Shown here: piece by piece, positions 60,094 to 64,000 of the stretch
How the letters are laid out: each line of letters begins with the position of its first letter
Position numbering within the stretch: the first letter of the stretch is position 1
NCBI RefSeq assembly: GCF_001704275.1
Contig: NZ_CP011533.1
Location: 2,356,001-2,420,000 of the forward strand
Length of the DNA stretch: 64,000 nucleotides
Reading direction: 5' to 3'
Origin: Streptomyces noursei ATCC 11455
Lineage (GTDB): Bacteria > Actinomycetota > Actinomycetes > Streptomycetales > Streptomycetaceae
Notes under the pieces: generated by a model
Database searches by the model: none
What the model saw: the letters and a program-made list of their open reading frames with translations, nothing else
What the model was told of the DNA's origin: nothing
Translations under genes and position numbers: made by a program

Positions 60094-61503
60094 GTGAACC
60101 ACATACTCGATGCGATCCTCGCGCCGGACAGTACGCGCGAAGACTTCGCCGCCCTTCCCCTCCCCGAGTCGTACCGCGCGGTCACCGTGCACAAGGACGA
60201 GGCCGAGATGTTCGCCGGCCTGTCCACCCGAGAGAAGGACCCCCGCAAGTCGCTGCACGTCGAGGACGTGCCGGTGCCCGAACTCGGGCCGGGCGAGGCG
60301 CTGGTGGCCGTGATGGCCTCTTCGGTGAACTACAATTCGGTCTGGACCTCGATCTTCGAGCCGATGTCGACCTTCGGCTTCCTGGAGCGCTACGGGCGGC
60401 TCTCGCCGCTCGCCAAGCGCCACGACCTGCCGTACCACGTCATCGGCTCGGACCTGGCCGGCGTGGTGCTGCGCACCGGCCCCGGCGTCAACGCCTGGCA
60501 CCCCGGCGACGAGGTCGTCGCGCACTGCCTCTCGGTGGAGCTGGAGTCCTCCGACGGCCACAACGACACCATGCTCGACCCCGAGCAGCGGATCTGGGGC
60601 TTCGAGACCAACTTCGGTGGCCTGGCGGAGATCGCGCTGGTCAAGTCGAACCAGCTGATGCCCAAGCCCAAGCACCTGAGCTGGGAGGAGGCGGCGGCGC
60701 CGGGGCTGGTCAACTCCACCGCGTACCGGCAGCTGGTCTCGCAGAACGGCGCGGCGATGAAGCAGGGGGACAACGTCCTGATCTGGGGCGCCAGCGGCGG
60801 CCTCGGCTCGTACGCGACCCAGTTCGCGCTGGCCGGCGGCGCCAACCCGATCTGCGTGGTCTCCAGCGACCAGAAGGCGGAGATCTGCCGGAAGATGGGC
60901 GCCGAGGCGATCATCGACCGCAACGCCGAGGGCTACAAGTTCTGGAAGGACGAGCAGAACCAGGACCCCAGGGAGTGGAAGCGCTTCGGCAAGCGGATCC
61001 GCGAGCTGACCGGCGGCGAGGACGTGGACATCGTCTTCGAGCACCCGGGCCGGGAGACCTTCGGCGCCTCGGTGTACGTCACCCGTAAGGGCGGCACCAT
61101 CGTCACCTGTGCCTCGACCTCCGGCTACCAGCACGAGTACGACAACCGCTACCTGTGGATGTCGCTGAAGCGGATCGTCGGCTCGCACTTCGCCAACTAC
61201 CGGGAGGCGTGGGAGGCCAACCGGCTGATTGCCAAGGGCAAGATCCACCCGACGCTCTCGAAGACGTACCGCCTGGAGGACACTGGCCAGGCCGCCCACG
61301 ACGTGCACCGCAACCTCCACCAGGGCAAGGTCGGCGTGCTGTGCCTGGCCCCCGAGGAGGGCATGGGGGTGCGCGACGAGGAGAAGCGCGCGAAGCACAT
61401 CGATGCGATCAACCTGTTCCGTGACGCGCCGGCGGAGCGGACCAACAAGGCCAGCCGCGACACCGCGGCGCCGCAGGCCGGCGCACCGGACCGGAACGCC
61501 TGA
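60094..61503 (+). CDS. ccr: Crotonyl-CoA carboxylase/reductase
   Basis: A 469-residue MDR-superfamily enzyme that reductively carboxylates crotonyl-CoA to (2S)-ethylmalonyl-CoA with NADPH and CO2. The Rossmann motif is GASGGLGSYATQFA. Residues Asn81 (NYNSVW), Phe170-Glu171 (WGFETNFGG) and His365 (GSHFANYR) sit exactly where the CO2-binding pocket of characterised Streptomycetaceae Ccr lies, which also supports the GTG start at 60094 (GGAGG at 7 bases). It is the first gene of the operon with the B12 mutase and lyase. It provides ethylmalonyl-CoA for central carbon flow and as a polyketide extender unit. Confidence 0.95.
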   Translation: MNHILDAILAPDSTREDFAALPLPESYRAVTVHKDEAEMFAGLSTREKDPRKSLHVEDVPVPELGPGEALVAVMASSVNYNSVWTSIFEPMSTFGFLERYGRLSPLAKRHDLPYHVIGSDLAGVVLRTGPGVNAWHPGDEVVAHCLSVELESSDGHNDTMLDPEQRIWGFETNFGGLAEIALVKSNQLMPKPKHLSWEEAAAPGLVNSTAYRQLVSQNGAAMKQGDNVLIWGASGGLGSYATQFALAGGANPICVVSSDQKAEICRKMGAEAIIDRNAEGYKFWKDEQNQDPREWKRFGKRIRELTGGEDVDIVFEHPGRETFGASVYVTRKGGTIVTCASTSGYQHEYDNRYLWMSLKRIVGSHFANYREAWEANRLIAKGKIHPTLSKTYRLEDTGQAAHDVHRNLHQGKVGVLCLAPEEGMGVRDEEKRAKHIDAINLFRDAPAERTNKASRDTAAPQAGAPDRNA

Positions 61504-61516
61504 GGATCGGGACTAC

Positions 61517-63538
61517 ATGACTGAGCGTCAGAAGGATCGTCCGTGGCTGATGCGGACGTACGCCGGGCACTCCACCGCCGAGGCGTCCAACGAGCTGTAC
61601 CGGCGCAACCTCGCCAAGGGCCAGACCGGCCTGTCGGTCGCGTTCGACCTCCCGACGCAGACCGGGTACGACCCCGACCACGTCCTGGCCCGCGGCGAGG
61701 TCGGTCGGGTCGGGGTCCCGGTGTCCCACCTCGGTGACATGCGACGCCTGTTCCAGGACATCCCGCTGGAGCAGATGAACACCTCGATGACCATCAACGC
61801 CACCGCCATGTGGCTGCTGGCGCTCTACCAGGTGGTCGCAGAGGAGCAAGGTCTCGACGAGGAGGCCATCGCCAAACTGTCGGGCACCACGCAGAACGAC
61901 ATCGTGAAGGAGTACCTTTCGCGCGGGACGCACGTCTTCCCGCCGGGCCCTTCGCTGCGGCTGACCACGGACATGATCACGTACACGGTCAACCACATCC
62001 CCAAGTGGAACCCGATCAACATCTGCAGCTACCACCTGCAGGAGGCGGGCGCCACGCCGGTGCAGGAGATCTCGTACGCGATGTCCACCGCGATCGCCGT
62101 GCTCGACGCGGTGTTCGCCTCCGGCCAGGTGCCCGACGAGCGGCGGGGCGACGTCGTGGCCCGGATCTCGTTCTTCGTGAACGCGGGCGTCCGCTTCGTC
62201 GAGGAGATGTGCAAGATGCGCGCCTTCGGCCGCATCTGGGACAAGGTCACCCGCGAGCGCTACGGCATCGAGAACCCCAAGCAGCGCCGTTTCCGCTACG
62301 GCGTCCAGGTCAACTCCCTGGGGCTGACCGAGGCGCAGCCGGAGAACAACGTCCAGCGGATAGTCCTGGAGATGCTGGCCGTCACGCTCTCCAAGGACGC
62401 CCGCGCCCGCGCCGTCCAACTTCCCGCGTGGAACGAGGCGTTGGGGCTGCCCCGCCCCTGGGACCAGCAGTGGTCGCTGCGCATCCAGCAGGTCCTCGCG
62501 CACGAGTCGGACCTGCTGGAGTACGAGGACATCTTCGCCGGGTCGCACGTCATCGAGGCCAAGGTGGACGCCCTGGTGACCGACTGCCTGGCCGAGATCG
62601 ACCGGATCCAGGAGATGGGCGGCGCGATGGCGGCCGTGGAGTCCGGCTACCTGAAGTCGCAGTTGGTGTCGGCGCACGCCGAGCGGCGGGCCCGGATCGA
62701 GTCCGGCGAGGAGAAGATCGTCGGCGTCAACTGCTTCGAGGGCACCGAGCCCAATCCGCTGACCGCCGATCTGGACACCGCGATCATGACGGTGGACCCG
62801 GCCAACGAGGACCGCGTCGTGCGGTCCCTGCACGACTGGCGGGACAACCGCGACGAGGTGCGGGCCCAGGACGCGCTCTCGGCCCTGAAGAAGGCCGCCG
62901 CGGGCGACACCAACCTCTTCCCGGCGACGCTGGAGTGCGCCCGGGCCGGGGTGACGACCGGCGAGTGGGCCTGGGCGCTGCGGGACGTCTTCGGCGAGTT
63001 CCGGGCTCCCACCGGCGTCTCCGGCGCGCCGGTCGCGGTGACCGCGGAGACCGGCTCGCCGCTCGCCGTGGTCCGCGAGAAGGTCGCCAGGACCGCGGCC
63101 GAACTGGGCGGCGGCCGACTGCGGCTGCTGGTCGGCAAGCCCGGTCTGGACGGGCACAGCAACGGCGCCGAGCAGATCGCCGTGCGGGCCAGGGACGCCG
63201 GCTTCGAGGTGGTCTACCAGGGCATCCGGCTCACCCCGGAGCAGATCGTGGCGGCGGCGGTCGCGGAGGACGTGCACTGCGTGGGGCTGTCGATCCTGTC
63301 GGGGTCGCACGCCGCGCTGGTGCCGGACGTGCTGGAGCGGCTGCGTCGCGCCGGGGCCCCCGACCTGCCGGTCATCGTCGGCGGCATCATCCCGTCCGCG
63401 GACGCCACGGAGCTGCGCCGGGCCGGCGTCGCCGCCGTCTTCACCCCGAAGGACTTCGGGATCACGGAGATCATCGGCCGTATCGTCGACGAGATCCGCA
63501 CCGCGAACAGACTCGACCCCCTGGAGGTCCCCGCATGA
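61517..63538 (+). CDS. meaA: Ethylmalonyl-CoA mutase, B12-dependent
   Basis: A 673-residue adenosylcobalamin mutase converting ethylmalonyl-CoA to methylsuccinyl-CoA. The catalytic barrel (SVAFDLPTQTGYDPDHVLARGEVGRVGVPV, TINATAMWLLALYQVVAEEQG, NICSYHLQEAGATPVQEISYA) is fused to a C-terminal B12 domain with DGHSNGAEQI, SILSGSH and VGGIIP, the DxHxxG/SxL/GG signature. Sequence features fit MeaA/Ecm rather than methylmalonyl-CoA mutase. ATG at 61517 follows TGAGGA, 13 bases after ccr ends. Its stop overlaps the start of the lyase gene (ATGA). Confidence 0.93.
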   Translation: MTERQKDRPWLMRTYAGHSTAEASNELYRRNLAKGQTGLSVAFDLPTQTGYDPDHVLARGEVGRVGVPVSHLGDMRRLFQDIPLEQMNTSMTINATAMWLLALYQVVAEEQGLDEEAIAKLSGTTQNDIVKEYLSRGTHVFPPGPSLRLTTDMITYTVNHIPKWNPINICSYHLQEAGATPVQEISYAMSTAIAVLDAVFASGQVPDERRGDVVARISFFVNAGVRFVEEMCKMRAFGRIWDKVTRERYGIENPKQRRFRYGVQVNSLGLTEAQPENNVQRIVLEMLAVTLSKDARARAVQLPAWNEALGLPRPWDQQWSLRIQQVLAHESDLLEYEDIFAGSHVIEAKVDALVTDCLAEIDRIQEMGGAMAAVESGYLKSQLVSAHAERRARIESGEEKIVGVNCFEGTEPNPLTADLDTAIMTVDPANEDRVVRSLHDWRDNRDEVRAQDALSALKKAAAGDTNLFPATLECARAGVTTGEWAWALRDVFGEFRAPTGVSGAPVAVTAETGSPLAVVREKVARTAAELGGGRLRLLVGKPGLDGHSNGAEQIAVRARDAGFEVVYQGIRLTPEQIVAAAVAEDVHCVGLSILSGSHAALVPDVLERLRRAGAPDLPVIVGGIIPSADATELRRAGVAAVFTPKDFGITEIIGRIVDEIRTANRLDPLEVPA

Positions 63539-64000
63539 GTGCGCCCGTGCAGCGGCTGCGTCCCCGCCGTTCGTGCCTGGCGGTGCCGGGCAGCAACCCC
63601 CGCTTCCTGGAGAAGGCCCAGGGCCTGCCGGCCGACCAGGTCTTCCTGGACCTGGAGGACGCCTGCGCGCCGCTGGCCAAGCCGGAGGCCCGGCACACCA
63701 TCGTCAAGTTCCTCAACGAGGGCGACTGGACGGGCAAGACGCGGGTGGTGCGGGTCAACGACTGGACCACCGAGTGGACCTACCGGGACGTCGTCACCGT
63801 CGTCGAGGGCGCCGGCCCGAACCTCGACTGCATCATGCTGCCGAAGGTGCAGGACGCCGCGCAGGTGACCGCCCTGGACCTGCTGCTGACGCAGATCGAG
63901 AAGACCATGGGCTTCGAGGTCGGCCGGATCGGCATCGAGGCACAGATCGAGAACGCCAAGGGCCTGGTGAACGTCGACGCGATCGCCGCCGCCTCGCCCC
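63535..64000 (+). CDS. HpcH/HpaI aldolase/citrate lyase family protein, probably malyl-CoA/methylmalyl-CoA lyase (truncated by window end)
   Basis: The first 155 residues are present. RRSCLAVPGSNPRFLEKAQGLPADQVFLDLEDACAPLAKPEARHTIVKFLN is the CitE/Mcl start, with the metal-site Glu-Asp in DLEDA; IGIEAQIENAKGLVNVDAI carries the second acidic ligand. In the ethylmalonyl-CoA pathway it splits beta-methylmalyl-CoA into glyoxylate and propionyl-CoA. GGAGG (63523-63527) precedes the ATG, which overlaps the mutase TGA, so translation is coupled. The C-terminal part lies outside the window. Confidence 0.9.
   Translation, partial: MSAPVQRLRPRRSCLAVPGSNPRFLEKAQGLPADQVFLDLEDACAPLAKPEARHTIVKFLNEGDWTGKTRVVRVNDWTTEWTYRDVVTVVEGAGPNLDCIMLPKVQDAAQVTALDLLLTQIEKTMGFEVGRIGIEAQIENAKGLVNVDAIAAASP

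Overview
The window is a piece of a Streptomyces-type actinomycete chromosome. GC content is very high, third codon positions are nearly all G or C, GTG and TTG starts are common, and the gene families are typical of the genus: MmyB-like regulator, Rv2578c-type radical SAM protein, DUF5107, DUF6204, P450 with its own ferredoxin, many VOC and GNAT proteins. I noticed only one in-frame TTA codon. No tRNA, rRNA, CRISPR array, transposase or phage module was seen. About 55 protein genes are supported, plus one degraded gene and one unassigned coding-like stretch.

Layout. 1-9.1 kb: tail of fdhD, a MarR/zinc-type oxidoreductase divergent pair around a good palindrome, a secreted sialidase, an SBF-like transporter divergent from a LysR regulator, a long-chain acyl-CoA ligase and an aldo/keto reductase. 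9.4-19.3 kb: VOC protein, methyltransferase, SseB/DUF1266 protein, YihY-type membrane protein, pterin dehydratase, an MmyB-like regulator tail-to-tail with a SnoaL-like protein, an amino acid permease, and a membrane-anchored alkaline-phosphatase-superfamily protein. 19.6-28.6 kb: two MBL-fold hydrolases, a DedA protein, an aminotransferase-fold protein with no lysine at all, GNAT, a PAP2-diacylglycerol kinase fusion, methyltransferase, VOC and quinone-reductase-like genes. 28.7-38.3 kb: DUF5107, an arginase-family protein, DUF6204, a coupled GNAT/VOC pair, a CaiB-type CoA transferase, a DUF2867 protein divergent from a TetR regulator, and a P450/[3Fe-4S] ferredoxin pair. 38.3-47.7 kb: secreted CocE-like hydrolase, an M55/M20 peptidase operon, PadR, GH13 glucosidase, a secreted beta-lactamase-like protein, and an HTH/Clp-N protein under two palindromes. 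48-53.9 kb: an MFS exporter with three carboxypeptidase-regulatory-like domains, SRPBCC, a radical SAM protein under a LexA box, a decayed GNAT and a HEAT-repeat protein.

54.3-64 kb is an ethylmalonyl-CoA pathway block: a double-domain 3-hydroxyacyl-CoA dehydrogenase, TetR, a STAND NTPase, then the operon ccr (crotonyl-CoA carboxylase/reductase) - ethylmalonyl-CoA mutase - CitE-like malyl-CoA lyase (cut by the window edge). Together these turn C4 acyl-CoA into ethylmalonyl-, methylsuccinyl- and finally methylmalyl-CoA, for acetate assimilation and extender-unit supply.

The main points for follow-up are the lysine-free aminotransferase-fold protein coupled to an MBL hydrolase; the TTA-containing, membrane-tailed STAND protein set into the C4-CoA block; the probably autoregulated HTH/Clp-N gene; the LexA box on the radical SAM gene; a GGCAC-N3-GTGYC operator shared by the ccr promoter and a CoA transferase gene; and three genes whose N-termini are built from in-frame minisatellites.
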